Shown here: positions 12,488-12,581 of the stretch, piece after piece
Layout of the letters: every line of letters begins with the position of its first letter
Position numbering within the stretch: position 1 is the first letter of the stretch
DNA from: Palsa-506 sp050013415
GTDB lineage: Bacteria; Actinomycetota; Actinomycetes; Streptosporangiales; Streptosporangiaceae
Assembly (NCBI GenBank): GCA_050013415.1
Contig: JBEKFH010000108.1
Coordinates: forward strand, 1 to 12,581
Length of the DNA: 12,581 bases
Direction of reading: 5' to 3'
Notes under the pieces: model-generated
What the model saw: the letters and a program-made list of their open reading frames with translations, nothing else
Told to the model about the DNA's origin: nothing
Database searches by the model: none
Program-made: the position numbers and the translations under genes

Positions 12488-12581
12488 GTGGCTGTCAAGA
12501 TCAAGTTGAAGCGCCTGGGCAAGATCCACGCGCCCTATTACAGGATCGTCGTCGCCGACGCCCGCACGAAGCGGGACGGGC
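12488..12581 (+). CDS. rpsP: 30S ribosomal protein S16, N-terminal part (3' end outside window)
   Basis: The first 31 codons read MAVKIKLKRLGKIHAPYYRI followed by VVADARTKRDG, the highly conserved start of S16, a small-subunit protein needed for 30S assembly. The GTG at 12488 is fixed by this homology; GGGAG lies 12 nt upstream, a slightly long spacing. The gene runs off the right edge of the window. Its place after ffh is standard for actinobacteria and other bacteria, where rimM, trmD and rplS usually follow. The 233-nt gap with hairpins and two possible -10 elements suggests its own promoter. Confidence 0.97.
   Translation, partial: MAVKIKLKRLGKIHAPYYRIVVADARTKRDG

Overview
The window is a very GC-rich, tightly packed chromosomal segment with every intact gene on the + strand. 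Protein motifs, frequent GTG starts, the L32 sequence and the gene order all point to an actinobacterium. A filamentous, soil-type lineage near Streptomyces or Streptosporangiales fits best, but the exact order is my guess. It is core housekeeping territory rather than a genomic island.

Layout, left to right: the 3' end of recG (DNA repair helicase); rsmD (16S rRNA methyltransferase); coaD (coenzyme A synthesis); a gap with a hairpin and a candidate promoter; yceD/DUF177, rpmF (L32, too short for most ORF callers), rnc (RNase III) and mutM (8-oxoguanine glycosylase) as one close-packed run; a 377-nt gap with GCCGGC-centred repeats; a 62-residue leucine-zipper microprotein; a 417-nt gap carrying a 17-bp tandem repeat; smc (chromosome condensation ATPase); ftsY (SRP receptor); a 475-nt gap with several strong inverted repeats and a 46-codon fragment of a DUF1348 gene; ffh (SRP GTPase) with a very long Gly/Pro tail; and the first 31 codons of rpsP (S16).

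Functionally the block combines ribosome and rRNA maturation (rsmD, yceD, rpmF, rnc, rpsP), co-translational membrane targeting (ftsY, ffh), chromosome organisation and repair (smc, recG, mutM) and one cofactor enzyme (coaD). The order is standard for actinobacteria, with one clear departure: the amt-glnB-glnD nitrogen genes that separate ftsY from ffh in Mycobacterium tuberculosis and Streptomyces are absent, and that interval holds only structured DNA and the gene remnant.

The most interesting places are the leucine-zipper microprotein, with unusual codon use and GCCGGC-centred repeats on both sides; the ftsY-ffh interval; and the large inverted repeat directly before the rnc ribosome binding site. 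I found no CRISPR array, tRNA, rRNA, insertion sequence or phage gene. No complete new defence or metabolic system is visible.
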